Source: CAZSNT01 sp964607765
GTDB taxonomy: Bacteria > Verrucomicrobiota > Lentisphaeria > Oligosphaerales > JABHEG01
NCBI GenBank assembly: GCA_964607765.1
Contig: CAZSNT010000095.1
Location: forward strand, 1 to 38,721
DNA length: 38,721 bases
Reading direction: 5' to 3'
Part shown: positions 7,683 to 16,771 of the stretch, in pieces
Layout: every line of letters begins with the position of its first letter
Numbering within the stretch: the first letter of the stretch is position 1
Notes under the pieces: generated by a model
Seen by the model: the letters and a program-made list of their open reading frames with translations, nothing else
Told to the model about the DNA's origin: nothing
Databases searched by the model: none
Made by a program: the position numbers and the translations under genes

Positions 7683-9583
7683 CGACTAACGGTGATCTCG
7701 CCAAACGCAGAGCGAGTACGGATGACGCCGTAACCGTAGGTGCGAATTGCGTCGATGGGCTTGGTCAAGGCCTTGCTGACACGGGTGCCGTTCAGGTCCA
7801 TTTCCACGGTGTCAGCGTCAGTGTCCACGGTCACCGTGATGTCGTATGCCTTGCGCGACACGGGCACGCGATCGACACGGGCAGTATCCGGGGATGGATA
7901 GGTCCCCTCGAAGATGGCAGCGTATCTGCCGCCTATGAAAATGCCGCACGTGACCTGGTCCGCTGCGCCCTGCTTCGCGCCGAACACGAGAAAGCCGTTT
8001 GACGGCGCGTTCTGCAGCGGCGTCATCTGCGTCTTGAACGTCACGCGCCCCGTCAGCGGCTCGTGCGGCTCCTTCAGCGCCAAACCAGTCTCCTTGGCCG
8101 CCAGCTGGCAGCCCATGTCGTGCTTACTCACGGCCACATCGATCAGCTGCTCGAAGCCGGGGAATGACGGTGTGGGCTTGGGCATCGACGGCGCGGACGG
8201 GCGCCGTGCCTCCTGCGGCTTGGAGCCTGGCGGCGGGGGCATTTTCGCGTCAACGGACGTGCGCCAGGTGCGGAGCTTCTGCAGGAGCTCTTTCACCATG
8301 GCGGGGTGGGTGTCAGCCAGGTCGATCGTCTCGCCCAGGTCCCGGGCCAGGTTGTAGAGTTCGACCTTACCGGTGTTGAAGAACTCGATCAACTTCCAGT
8401 CACCTTCGCGCAGGGCCCCGGACGGCTTTCCGCCCTGCGGACTGTTGTGCGGGTAATGCCAGTAGATGGTGTCGCGTGCGAACTCCGCACGGGCATCGGT
8501 CAGCAGCGGCACCAGGCTGACGCCGTCCGCGTGCTGCTCGGGCAGCGGCGGGGCCCCGGCCAGATCGAGGATGGTCGGATAGAAGTCCGTGGAGACCACA
8601 GGGATGTCGCAGAGCGTGCCCGGCTTGACCAATCTCGGGTAGGACACGATCATCGGCTCGCGGTGTCCGCCCTCGTAGCAGTAGCCTTTGCCCAGGCGCA
8701 GCGGCAGGTTGGTCGTCACGCTGTTCTTCCTGCCGCGGCTGTGCGAGAAGCCGCCGTTGTCCGAGAAGAACAGCAGCAGCGTGTCGTCGGCCAGTTTCAG
8801 TTCATCGAGCTTCGCGACAATACGCCCGACGTTCTCGTCAAGGCAGTGCAGCATGGCGGCGTAAGTGGGGTTGTAGGAATCGCCCGGTTTGAGCTTGGCC
8901 CTGTAATGGTCGACCAGATCTTTGCGCCCTTGGATGGGCGTGTGCACGGTGTGGTAGGACATGTAGATGAAGAACGGGCGGGCGCGCCACTTGCCGATCA
9001 CGTCCAGGCACTCATCGGTCAACCGGTCGGTCAGGTACGTACCGGGCGTCATGTTCTCGAGCTTCATGCGGTTGGGCAGAAAGTAGCCGCCTGCGGGGGA
9101 GCCGGCGTGCGTGCCGGCGATATTGAGGTCAAAGCCTTGGTGCTGCGGCTCGTAGGGCGCGCCGCCCAGGTGCCACTTGCCCACGTGCGCCGTGGCATAG
9201 CCATGCGCCTTGAGGGCCTCCGCGATTGTGGTCTCGGCCAACGCCATGTGGTCGACGGCAGGCGCCCCGCCCCGGCCGCCCAGCCAGATGGTCAGGTCGT
9301 TGCGCGCGGGGTACTTGCCGGTCATGATGCTCGAGCGCGTGGGCGAGCACACGCAACTGGCAGCGTAAGCACTGGTGAAGCGCATGCCGCGGCTGGCGAG
9401 CCGGTCCAGGTTCGGCGTCTCGTGGAACGCGTGTCCGTAGCAGGCGAGGTCGGCCCAGCCGAGGTCGTCGGCCAGAATGATGATGACATTCGGCCGGCGC
9501 TCGGCGGCCGCGGTACACAGGACGCTGGCGACGGCCAAAGCCAAGGCCACCCGAATACGTGTCCAATACTGGTTCTTCATCAT
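7679..9583 (-). CDS. Secreted sulfatase (S1 family) with extra C-terminal domain
   Basis: A formylglycine-dependent sulfatase of 634 residues. The ATG at 9583 (MMKNQYW) has AGGAGA a few bases upstream and opens a signal peptide (about 1-27). Metal-binding Asp39-Asp40 lie in ILADDLGW. The motif to be converted to formylglycine is Cys79-Ser-Pro-Thr-Arg83. Lys136 and His138 are in GKWHLG, and Asp275-Asn276 in SDNGG. The sulfatase part ends near residue 475. A proline-rich linker (MPPPPGSKPQEARRPSAPS) then leads to a roughly 130-residue domain of unknown type, rich in beta-strand patterns (GRVTFKTQMTPLQNAPSNGFLVFG), perhaps a LamG-like carbohydrate-binding module. It converges with a short remnant gene and is the only sulfatase outside the right-hand cluster. 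The substrate is unknown. Confidence 0.9.
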   Translation of the reverse strand: MMKNQYWTRIRVALALAVASVLCTAAAERRPNVIIILADDLGWADLACYGHAFHETPNLDRLASRGMRFTSAYAASCVCSPTRSSIMTGKYPARNDLTIWLGGRGGAPAVDHMALAETTIAEALKAHGYATAHVGKWHLGGAPYEPQHQGFDLNIAGTHAGSPAGGYFLPNRMKLENMTPGTYLTDRLTDECLDVIGKWRARPFFIYMSYHTVHTPIQGRKDLVDHYRAKLKPGDSYNPTYAAMLHCLDENVGRIVAKLDELKLADDTLLLFFSDNGGFSHSRGRKNSVTTNLPLRLGKGYCYEGGHREPMIVSYPRLVKPGTLCDIPVVSTDFYPTILDLAGAPPLPEQHADGVSLVPLLTDARAEFARDTIYWHYPHNSPQGGKPSGALREGDWKLIEFFNTGKVELYNLARDLGETIDLADTHPAMVKELLQKLRTWRTSVDAKMPPPPGSKPQEARRPSAPSMPKPTPSFPGFEQLIDVAVSKHDMGCQLAAKETGLALKEPHEPLTGRVTFKTQMTPLQNAPSNGFLVFGAKQGAADQVTCGIFIGGRYAAIFEGTYPSPDTARVDRVPVSRKAYDITVTVDTDADTVEMDLNGTRVSKALTKPIDAIRTYGYGVIRTRSAFGEITVSR

Positions 9584-9709
9584 TGGTATCGTCTCCTGTG
9601 CGGCTACGGCTTCTGCTGCCGGGATGGTGCGCACGTTGGCCGGTTGCGGAGCCGCCTTCACCAGCTACGGCGCGCCACGGGAACCGGCGCCTCCAGGGCT
9701 GCCACAGCA

Positions 9710-12124
9710 TCATCGCGCGTTTGTCGTGTCGCCCTGCCACCAGACAGGCCGTTCCGTGCACGGGACCGGCACAGAGCCGATGCGATTGGTCATGATGAAC
9801 GGCGAATACTCCGTGAATGGCTCCATCGGGTGCTTGTGGTACGGAATAGACACCGGCTGCCTGCGCCGGAAGTTGATCTGGTCGCACATGTTCGTGATCA
9901 ACAGATCCGTGCAGTCCTCGAAGGTGTAGTGGGCCGATCCGCGCAGTGCAGTGGCGTTCCCACCGTGGCCGTAGACCCGGATCGAGTCTGAGATCGTCGC
10001 CTTGAGGAATCGCGTTTGATACTCCGTCTTGACCCCGTAGATGGTCACGTTCCGGCTGTTTCTGATCTCGCACTGCGCGAAGGAGCCGGCATGCTGGGCG
10101 TGGAGGTGGTAGAAGGTGATGGGCCCGCGCGCGCGCTCGATGAGGATGTGCCTGTAATCGTCGGTCTCATTGGCCAGGCCATGGATGAAGAAGTTGGTCC
10201 ACCTGCCACCGCCGTTGCCGCTGATCCGCACTGTTGGGGCGCTGTATCGCAGTTTGCCGATACCGGCCGGACGCCGGTGCGGGAACCCGAACAGATGCCC
10301 GCGCGCAATCTGCGGAGATCGCACCATCGACTTCCCGCCGCAGCGCCACGACAATGCGTAGTACGGCAGCGTGCCGGCCAGGCGCTCAACAACGTCCTCC
10401 GGCGCCTCGTCGGCCAGCAGGATGCCGAGGAACGCGATGACCGTGTCCGCGTCCGCGCTGTCGACGGTCTCGACCAAGGGTCGCGGCGCGCCTCCCGCGG
10501 CCAACGCACCGTAAGGGGGCCGGGCCATGATCGTGGACAGGTGGTGAGCAATGCCGATCAGCTTCGTGTTCGCTTTCAGTCTGAGCGTGTCGCTCACGCG
10601 GTAGTAGCCCTTGGGCAGGAACACGATCTCGTTCTCGTCGATCGCCCGCTGCAGTGCTGCCGTGTCGTCGGTCACACCGTCGCCGGCCGCGTTGTACGGC
10701 GCAGCCTTCACGTTAGCCGCGCCATCGCTCTGCCACGACGGGAACGGGCCTCGCCAGGCGTGCCTCGCGACCAGCGTGCGCGGCGGCGGCACGCCGGCCT
10801 TCAGGCGCACATGCGGCTCGGTAGAGCGCTCGCCGTTGACGACGACCGGCTCCGCGATCCTGAACTCCTTGAAGGGCGGCGGCTGTATGGGGTAGGCGAG
10901 CTCTCCGAGCCGGAGCCAGCCTTCGGGGTTTCCGGGAACGCCGGGCGCCACACTGCCGGCGTACTGCACGTACACGTTGTGCATGGTGAAGCTCTTCTGG
11001 GGATCGCAGACCGTGCCGCCCCTGCCCTGTCCGCGGAAGCAGACCATGCTGTCGATCATGGCAAGCCCGCCATTGGACGGCTGTGACGCGTAGCCTTTCT
11101 CCAGTCGAATTGCCGGGCCGCGGACCGCGCTGCGGACGCGCCAGCCAACGGCAACTAACGGACCGCGCGATTTGTTCACGAGCGCAGCTTCAGTCTGGTC
11201 GATGAGTGTGACATGCGCCATGGTCGGCGTGGGCTGCGTGCCGGTGTCGCGGACGCCGAACTCCGGCGGGTACCCGTGCGTGTCAATGCCGATGCGTCCG
11301 CCCTTGATGGTAATGTTGTGGTGGCTGCCGCCGCTGCCTGCCGCGCCCAGCATACCGGTGTGTCCGTGGGTCGCGTCGATGGTCACGTCCTGGATGGTCG
11401 AGCCTTCCGCGGCCTGCATGCGGATACCCACCGCGCCTGCGTTCCGTTCGCCGATCACAATGTCGATGTCGGCGAATACCTGGTTGTAGTTGATGTTCGC
11501 CTGCGGCCGCAGCGGGCCGTGGCTGAAGTCGCGCTTGTCGTAACCGTAATTGCAGTTGGTGAAATGCACGACGATCTTGCGTTCGTTCGGGTCCGTGAAA
11601 CCGGGCGAGCGGGGGGCCAGCAGCAACACGGAGCGCTTCCCAGGCACCGCCGAGCCCACGAGCACGCAGGGGAATTTGGGCGCACCGACGATTCGGCCGT
11701 TGCCGCGTGCGCTGAGCATTTGCCGACACTCGATCGTGTCCGATATGCGGTAGGTCCCGGCGGGGAAGAACAGCACCATCTGCCGATCCCGGGCAAACTC
11801 GACTGCCTGTCGAATCGCCAAGGTGGCGTCCGAACCGCCCGAGTTGTCCGCGCTGAACGGCGCAGCCGTCACGTCGACCACACCCAACTCGGCCAGCTCG
11901 CCATTGCCCAGCTCGGCCGGTACGTCCAGACACACGCCTCCGGCCACGGGCCCCTCCACTCGCGGGTACACGCAGGGCAGGTAGCGAGCCAGCTGCTCTT
12001 CGGTCATGCCGTTCTTCTTACGGATGCGTTCCCGCACGTCCGGACTGAAGACTCCGCGTTCAGCCGACATGGTAGGCATCGCCCACTCCGTGAGAATCAG
12101 AGCTATCACAATACAACGTCGCAT
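9710..12124 (-). CDS. Secreted tandem right-handed beta-helix protein (pectate-lyase-3/GH55-like)
   Basis: An 804-residue protein with two pectate-lyase-3-type beta-helix openings: residues about 80-135 (ADNSGGSDATLAIRQAVEFA, then FFPAGTYRISDTI) and about 468-515 (GDGVTDDTAALQRAIDEN, then FLPKGYYRVSDTL). Such twin N-terminal caps are typical of GH55 beta-1,3-glucanase-like enzymes and related epimerase/lyase helices. I chose the ATG at 12124 (MRRCIVIALILTEWAMPTMSA, a signal peptide); an in-frame TTG seven codons upstream is the alternative, and neither has a strong ribosome binding site. The body shows the short turn-rich repeats expected of parallel beta-helices, for example STIQDVTIDATHGHTG and HNITIKGGRIGID. 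The enzyme is probably periplasmic or extracellular. Catalytic residues cannot be assigned by eye, so lyase versus hydrolase is open. Confidence 0.7.
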   Translation of the reverse strand: MRRCIVIALILTEWAMPTMSAERGVFSPDVRERIRKKNGMTEEQLARYLPCVYPRVEGPVAGGVCLDVPAELGNGELAELGVVDVTAAPFSADNSGGSDATLAIRQAVEFARDRQMVLFFPAGTYRISDTIECRQMLSARGNGRIVGAPKFPCVLVGSAVPGKRSVLLLAPRSPGFTDPNERKIVVHFTNCNYGYDKRDFSHGPLRPQANINYNQVFADIDIVIGERNAGAVGIRMQAAEGSTIQDVTIDATHGHTGMLGAAGSGGSHHNITIKGGRIGIDTHGYPPEFGVRDTGTQPTPTMAHVTLIDQTEAALVNKSRGPLVAVGWRVRSAVRGPAIRLEKGYASQPSNGGLAMIDSMVCFRGQGRGGTVCDPQKSFTMHNVYVQYAGSVAPGVPGNPEGWLRLGELAYPIQPPPFKEFRIAEPVVVNGERSTEPHVRLKAGVPPPRTLVARHAWRGPFPSWQSDGAANVKAAPYNAAGDGVTDDTAALQRAIDENEIVFLPKGYYRVSDTLRLKANTKLIGIAHHLSTIMARPPYGALAAGGAPRPLVETVDSADADTVIAFLGILLADEAPEDVVERLAGTLPYYALSWRCGGKSMVRSPQIARGHLFGFPHRRPAGIGKLRYSAPTVRISGNGGGRWTNFFIHGLANETDDYRHILIERARGPITFYHLHAQHAGSFAQCEIRNSRNVTIYGVKTEYQTRFLKATISDSIRVYGHGGNATALRGSAHYTFEDCTDLLITNMCDQINFRRRQPVSIPYHKHPMEPFTEYSPFIMTNRIGSVPVPCTERPVWWQGDTTNAR

Positions 12125-12355
12125 TACAGGCCCCGGTCGTGCCAACTGTCATCATTCGGGCACAGGAAGATAAGGCCTACTGACGCGTGCGCCAAGGACA
12201 CGCTGCAACACACCGCGACTGGCCGCGGCCCCATGTGTCGTGCGGCGGCGAGTTCTGGGCTGCATGCCTCTTCCGTCCGGGCTTGCATTCGGGGAGTGCT
12301 CCGGCGATTCTAACACAGAGCCGCGTGAGTCGTACGTGCTGACATGGAGGCGCGC

Positions 12356-13234
12356 ATGCAAGCATCGATGTGGAGCAGCTATTTCGTCGACGATCTTCCC
12401 CGAGAGATGGCCCAACGGTTCGTTGACCGCGGTTGGCAGGCCTCCGAGCTGAGTGACGAGCACGCCCACGACCTCCTCGAGCTCGGCGACCCGACTCGGG
12501 TCGGCGCGGAGTTCAGGCGGACCGCTGCTGACCTCGGTCTGTCTTTCCCTCAGGGACACTTTCTGCTTGCCACTCGCGGAATTCGCGACTCGAGCGGCAC
12601 GGGGCGGCGGGCCGCCGACATTGCACCTGTCGATGACGGGGATTTCGAGGCCGTGATGGACGTCATGCGCCGTTGGGTTGATCTGTTTGCCGCGGTGGGC
12701 ATCCGGGCCGGTGTCCTGCACGCCGGCGGTAACGCAGCGCTGGCGGCAGGCTGGGAGGCGGAGCGCGTCCTGGCCCGGCGGGTGGAGGCGGTGCGGCGCG
12801 TCGCGGAACACGCCCGGGGCGGCCCGACCGTTGTCTGCCTGGAGAACCTGTTCCGTGACGGTCTGCGCTCGTGCGAGGATCTGGAGGCGATCATCGACGC
12901 GGTCGGCATGGACAATGTGGCAATCTGCCTGGACACCGGCCATGCGCACATGTGCGGCATCGACGTTCCGAGCTTCATCCGCCGCGCCGGCGACCGGTTG
13001 CTCGCCCTTCACATTGCCGACAATCAGGGGGTGCACGACGAGCACCTGCTGCCCTACGGTCGCGGCACGGTCCCGTGGACACGTGTGATGCAGGCGTTGC
13101 GCGAGGCGAACTATGACGGACCGTTCAACTTCGAGGTGCCCGGGGAGAGCCACGCGCCTCTTGCCGTGCGCCTGGCCAAGCTCGACTACGTCAAGCGTCT
13201 TGCCGAGTGGATGATCGACATGGATGGTGTCTGA
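12356..13234 (+). CDS. Sugar phosphate isomerase/epimerase-like TIM barrel
   Basis: A 292-residue member of the xylose-isomerase-like/AP-endonuclease-2 superfamily; such proteins isomerise, epimerise or dehydrate sugars and keto-sugars in the cytoplasm. The metal-site pattern is present: His122 (VLHAGGN), Glu163 (VVCLENL), Asp193 and His196 (CLDTGHAH), His219 (ALHIADN) and Glu260 (FNFEVPGE). I chose the ATG at 12356 because GGAGG lies at 12346-12350; the upstream in-frame ATG at 12344 overlaps that site. There is no signal peptide. It is transcribed opposite to its neighbours, ending 3 bp before the convergent fucosidase stop. With the fucosidase and Gfo/Idh/MocA genes nearby it may process released sugars. 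The substrate is not predictable. Confidence 0.85.
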   Translation: MQASMWSSYFVDDLPREMAQRFVDRGWQASELSDEHAHDLLELGDPTRVGAEFRRTAADLGLSFPQGHFLLATRGIRDSSGTGRRAADIAPVDDGDFEAVMDVMRRWVDLFAAVGIRAGVLHAGGNAALAAGWEAERVLARRVEAVRRVAEHARGGPTVVCLENLFRDGLRSCEDLEAIIDAVGMDNVAICLDTGHAHMCGIDVPSFIRRAGDRLLALHIADNQGVHDEHLLPYGRGTVPWTRVMQALREANYDGPFNFEVPGESHAPLAVRLAKLDYVKRLAEWMIDMDGV

Positions 13235-13237
13235 ACA

Positions 13238-14935
13238 CTAGGCCTGCCGCACCAGCTTGACCGCGAGCACGGTAAGGCCAGCCCCCGCATTCTCGTCAAT
13301 TGCCGACGCTTTGAGCGTGAGTTTGGCCGCGCCGGCTTTGCCGATCGTCAGCGCACCGAGCGGGTTGGTGACAAACTGCCAGTTCTCTTCCTTGCTGTCC
13401 GGGTCGAGATTGCACACGCCGGCCGGGCCGGAAACGGTCTTCTTGCCGATGGCGGCCGTCACTTCGTGGTTACCGAACTGTTCCTTGCGGCGTGCGTGCG
13501 CGGTCGTGCGGACCTGCACGTCGAACGTACCTCGAGCCGCGAGCCTGAACTTCCATGAGAGCCTGATGTCAGTGGTTTTCCAGCCTGCCACGGCGCCGTC
13601 GCGGCCGAGCTGCACGCTGCCGCCTTTGATTTTGGCCAGATGCACGGGCAGTGCGACTGAGCCGTCAGCCTGCTCCTGGGGCGTCGGATCAGCGTCCGCT
13701 TTGCCGGAGAATTCCAGGACAACGACTGACACGTGCTTGTCCGGCTTGCGCGCGGGAAGCGTCAGTGTCACGCTGTGTTCGTCTGTCTTCTTGTCATGCG
13801 TCTGACTCACGGGGACCAGCACGCGCGAGTCGGTCAGCAGTCGAGCCCGAGTGACCTTGTTGCGCAGGCCCTTGAGCGTGAAGGTCTTGCCGGGCCACGT
13901 CTGGAACATCAGGTAGAGGTGTCCACGCCGCTGCGTGACACCGCCCCACTCGAAGTCGTATGGGAACGGGCTGGCTTTGGTGCCGTAGATGGCCTCGCCA
14001 TTGACCTTGAGCCAGTCTCCCACGGCGCGCAGCCTGTTGGCGCTGGGCTTGGGGATGATCCCGGTGCGGGTCGGTCCGACGTTGAGCAGGTAATTGACAC
14101 CCTTCGCCGCGCAGTTGACGAGCAGATCGAGAAGGTATGCCACCGACTTCCAGTTGTGGTCGTAGCTTTTGAAGCCCCACGTATCGTTGAGCGTACACGG
14201 CGTTTCCCAGTCGCCTTCGACGGGGCCGGCCGGATGCTGGTTGTCGCCGAGGCTACCGTAATCGCCCATGTCGTGGCCGACGCGGCCGCTGACCAGGCAA
14301 CGGGGTTGGATCTCGTGCACGAGGTCCCGGAGCTGCTTGCTCTGTTCCGGCGTGATTTTCTGCGGTGTATCGAACCAGATCAGGCCGATGGGGCCGTACT
14401 GGGTCAGGATCTCGCGGACCTGCGGAATGCACTTGCGCTCCAGGTAGGCGCCGAAGTCCTTCTTGCTCTCGTCGGTGAAGTCCCAGCGGTTACCCATCGC
14501 ATCGGGGTCGTGCCAGTCCTGGGACTGCGAGTAGTAGAAGCACAGGCGGATGCCGGCCTTGGCGCACTCGCGAGCGAGCGCCTTCATGGGGTCCTTCTTG
14601 TACGGCGTGGCCTTCACGATGTTGTAGGGGTTCGCCGACTTGAACATCGCGAACCCATCGTGATGCTTGGAGGTGATAACCAGGTACTTCATGCCCGCGT
14701 CTTTGGCGAGCTGCACCCACTCGCGCGCATTGAACTTGACCGGGTTGAACTCACCGGCGAGCTCTTCGTATTCCGAAACAGGGATCTGGGCACGGTTCAT
14801 GATCCACTCGCCGATGCCCGGGATCTTCTCCCCCTTCCAAGTCCCCGCCGGCACGGCGTACACCCCCCAGTGGATGAACATCCCGAACCTGGCTTCCCGC
14901 CACCACGCGATGCGTTTGTCTTTGCCTTTGCCCAT
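13238..14935 (-). CDS. Alpha-L-fucosidase (GH29), no signal peptide
   Basis: GH29 retaining alpha-L-fucosidases release terminal fucose. The 565-residue product starts at the ATG at 14935 (MGKGKDKRIAWW), with GGGAGAG about 6 nt upstream. Family features are FGMFIHWGVYAVPAG (17-31), ITSKHHDGFAMF (87-98), and the candidate nucleophile Asp189 in GLIWFDT. LLNVGPTRTGIIP is the usual GH29 motif near the end of the TIM barrel. Residues after about 420 form a beta-rich C-terminal region (DIRLSWKFRLAARGTFDVQV), plausibly a CBM-like domain. No signal peptide is seen, in contrast to the second GH29 at 36477-38414, so this copy may act on imported oligosaccharides. It converges with the TIM-barrel gene at its 3-prime end. 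Confidence 0.9.
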   Translation of the reverse strand: MGKGKDKRIAWWREARFGMFIHWGVYAVPAGTWKGEKIPGIGEWIMNRAQIPVSEYEELAGEFNPVKFNAREWVQLAKDAGMKYLVITSKHHDGFAMFKSANPYNIVKATPYKKDPMKALARECAKAGIRLCFYYSQSQDWHDPDAMGNRWDFTDESKKDFGAYLERKCIPQVREILTQYGPIGLIWFDTPQKITPEQSKQLRDLVHEIQPRCLVSGRVGHDMGDYGSLGDNQHPAGPVEGDWETPCTLNDTWGFKSYDHNWKSVAYLLDLLVNCAAKGVNYLLNVGPTRTGIIPKPSANRLRAVGDWLKVNGEAIYGTKASPFPYDFEWGGVTQRRGHLYLMFQTWPGKTFTLKGLRNKVTRARLLTDSRVLVPVSQTHDKKTDEHSVTLTLPARKPDKHVSVVVLEFSGKADADPTPQEQADGSVALPVHLAKIKGGSVQLGRDGAVAGWKTTDIRLSWKFRLAARGTFDVQVRTTAHARRKEQFGNHEVTAAIGKKTVSGPAGVCNLDPDSKEENWQFVTNPLGALTIGKAGAAKLTLKASAIDENAGAGLTVLAVKLVRQA

Positions 14936-15295
14936 GGTTGCTCTCCCTATCCCAAAATGCTGGTCCGGTTGTCGAACGCGCCCGGAGTGAATATACCCCC
15001 GGACATCCTCAATCGCCGTCACGATGCATTAATTCCCGATTAGAACACGGGCGTGGGTGCGCGGCACGAGTAACGAGTAGCCCTGCTCAGAATCGCCTCT
15101 GCCCCTTTCCGGACGAGGCCCAGTTTGCCTTCCTGGGCATGGCCATCTGTCTCTTGGTCAGATTATAGTACTCAACACCGGAACCCGACAGCCTGGCGTG
15201 TTTCTTTCCCGTGGTCGGGAAGTAATTTGCCGTCAGTCGAGTTCACCACGACATCCATGGCTGTGCTGCCATGCACGAATGAAAGGAATTTCGAT
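14936..15295. other. Divergent intergenic region, no gene recognised
   Basis: This 360-bp gap separates the fucosidase (minus) from the Gfo/Idh/MocA gene (plus), so it should hold both promoters. The sequence is less GC-rich around 15160-15180, with a TATAGT-like word at about 15166 but no well-spaced partner hexamer. I see no strong inverted repeat, no RNA gene and no convincing small ORF. Confidence 0.4.
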
Positions 15296-16324
15296 ATGGC
15301 GGATGTGATCCGGGTCGGTACGGTGGGATACGGCGGTCGGTTCAACACGCGCGGCAGGCACTTGGACCCGGTAAGTCGGATTGAAGGACTGACCAACGTG
15401 GCAGTCTGTGACATCGATCCGGCCCGGCTCCAGGCAGCATCCCAAGACTATCCCGGGATCGCTACCCATCCTGATATCTCGGACATGATCGACAGCGGCT
15501 GCGTGGATCTGGCGGTTATTGTCACGCCCCACAACACGCATGCCGATCTGGCGGTTGCCTGCCTGGAAGCAGGCCTGCACGTCGTTGTCGAGAAACCGTT
15601 CTGTATCACGGATGCAGGCTCGCAACGCATCCTCGACGCAGGCAGGCAGAACGACCGGATGGTTGCCGTCTACCACAACAGGCATTGGGATGGCGACTAC
15701 ATGGCACTCAAGCAGATCGTCCGCAACGGGCTTCTTGGGAAGGTGTTCCGGATCGAGCGCCACACAGGGCGCTACGGCCCGGGTGCCCCCAGCGAGACGT
15801 GGTGGCGTAGCGACCGAGCGATCTCCGGGGGCGCCCTCTACGACATGGGGGCTCACACCGTCGAGTGGTTCCTGGACCTGGTCGGGGAGAAGGTCGAGCA
15901 TGTGACGGGCTCCCAGCTCAAGAACCCGGACTGGGACACCTATGACAACGAGGACCACTCCGAGTTGACCATCCGTTTCGAGGGTGGTTGCCTGGCCACC
16001 TATTGCATCAGCCGCCTCTGGATGGCCAACAGGCCGGGCTGGACGGTGGTCGGGGACCGGGGCTCAGCGACTCTGATCGACGGCAACTGGTTGGTGAAGT
16101 CGCTGCAGGCGGGATACCAGATGGAGACATGGGTTGAGTTCCACAACAGCGATTGGGGCGCTTTCTGGGAGAACGTTGCCGAGCACCTTCTCGACGGACT
16201 CCCCCTGGCGATGCCCGCCTCTGTTGGTGCCCGCGTGACCAGTGTGCTGCATGCGGCGAACCGGTCCGCGGCAAACGGCGGAATGCCGGTGGTCCCGGTC
16301 TTCCCAGGACTGTCCGTGTCGTAG
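15296..16324 (+). CDS. Gfo/Idh/MocA family oxidoreductase
   Basis: An NAD(P)-dependent sugar dehydrogenase-like protein of 342 residues. The N-terminal Rossmann fold has the G-x-x-G-x-G dinucleotide motif (Gly8, Gly11, Gly13 in VGTVGYGGRF), followed by CDIDPARL (38-45), the region expected to contact the cofactor. The hallmark EKPF motif with catalytic Lys100 lies in HVVVEKPFCIT. The C-terminal alpha/beta substrate domain includes RIERHTGRYGPG and SGGALYDMGAH. I took the ATG at 15296 because an AAAGGA site lies about 8 nt upstream and the Rossmann fold begins immediately after it. It is cytoplasmic. The family oxidises or reduces sugars, inositols and glycoside-derived ketosugars; the substrate here is unknown, but the position next to the fucosidase suggests monosaccharide catabolism. 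Confidence 0.9.
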   Translation: MADVIRVGTVGYGGRFNTRGRHLDPVSRIEGLTNVAVCDIDPARLQAASQDYPGIATHPDISDMIDSGCVDLAVIVTPHNTHADLAVACLEAGLHVVVEKPFCITDAGSQRILDAGRQNDRMVAVYHNRHWDGDYMALKQIVRNGLLGKVFRIERHTGRYGPGAPSETWWRSDRAISGGALYDMGAHTVEWFLDLVGEKVEHVTGSQLKNPDWDTYDNEDHSELTIRFEGGCLATYCISRLWMANRPGWTVVGDRGSATLIDGNWLVKSLQAGYQMETWVEFHNSDWGAFWENVAEHLLDGLPLAMPASVGARVTSVLHAANRSAANGGMPVVPVFPGLSVS

Positions 16325-16441
16325 ATACGCTGAGATCGGGGTGTCGCTCCAACTGAGTTGACGTGAAATCCGCGCTCGGAGCAGGAACGCGCGAATTACT
16401 CAGGCTGGATGCGAATGGCGTTGCTAAACGGCAAAACGACC

Positions 16442-16592
16442 CCCACGGCCTCGTGCCGTGGGTGAGCGAGATTGGTCCCGCAGAGGACCGGCATTTCCCT
16501 CCCTTTGCGTCCCCTGAGGCGGCTTTTTTCGCCTCAGGGGACGCAAAGGGAGGGGGTGTGGGCGCCCTGCGCGCGGGACCGATCTCGCTCAC
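16442..16592. repeat. Large nested palindrome
   Basis: Three stems are seen. An 8-bp stem CCCACGGC/GCCGTGGG (16442-16449 and 16455-16462). An outer 20-bp stem with one mismatch, GTGAGCGAGATTGGTCCCGC (16462-16481) against 16573-16592. An inner perfect 25-bp stem, 16497-16521 against 16530-16554, with an 8-nt loop (GCTTTTTT). The inner stem would make a very stable RNA hairpin, but the T-run lies in the loop, not after the stem, so this is not a standard terminator. It looks like a mobile palindromic (MITE-like) element or a structured RNA. Confidence 0.8.
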
Positions 16593-16712
16593 AGGCGGGT
16601 TCCTGCTTCGGATTCTCGCGGAAGTAACCTGTCCTGCTCCTCGGCAAAACCCAAATTAGAGGACTCTGACCCGGAAGCTCCACGACGAAACGCTCGGACT
16701 GGACAGTTGTTA

Positions 16713-16735
16713 AGTAGGCATATATTATGTCTACT
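16713..16735. promoter_or_regulatory. Candidate MarR operator upstream of EF-hand peptidase-like gene
   Basis: A 23-bp imperfect palindrome with arms AGTAGGCATAT and TTATGTCTACT, 9 of 11 positions paired, lies 36 bp before the start codon at 16772. Size and symmetry fit a winged-helix MarR dimer site. The next gene but one (18396-18899) encodes a MarR-family regulator, so control of this two-gene unit by its own regulator is a natural reading. A TTGTTA at 16707-16712 could be a -35 box; the -10 is not clear. Operator function is inferred. Confidence 0.55.
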
Positions 16736-16771
16736 CATTAATCTTTGCGGCTGTCCACGAAGGAGAATAGG

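Larger units (their letters stand above)
16325..16771. other. 447-bp gene-free spacer with palindromes and operator
   Basis: This stretch between two plus-strand genes holds the nested palindrome at 16442-16592 and the near-perfect operator-like palindrome at 16713-16735. Base composition changes here: the DNA becomes visibly richer in A and T towards 16740, and the following two genes look less GC-rich than those to the left. I see no coding region. Confidence 0.6.

Noticed and set aside
15125..15295. N-terminal extension of the Gfo/Idh/MocA protein
   Set aside because: The extra 57 residues have no fold pattern, and the ATG at 15296 with its own ribosome binding site directly precedes the Rossmann strand.
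16497..16554. Intrinsic terminator for the Gfo/Idh/MocA gene
   Set aside because: The T-run is in the loop and the stem is followed by GC-rich sequence; it also lies more than 170 bp after the stop codon.
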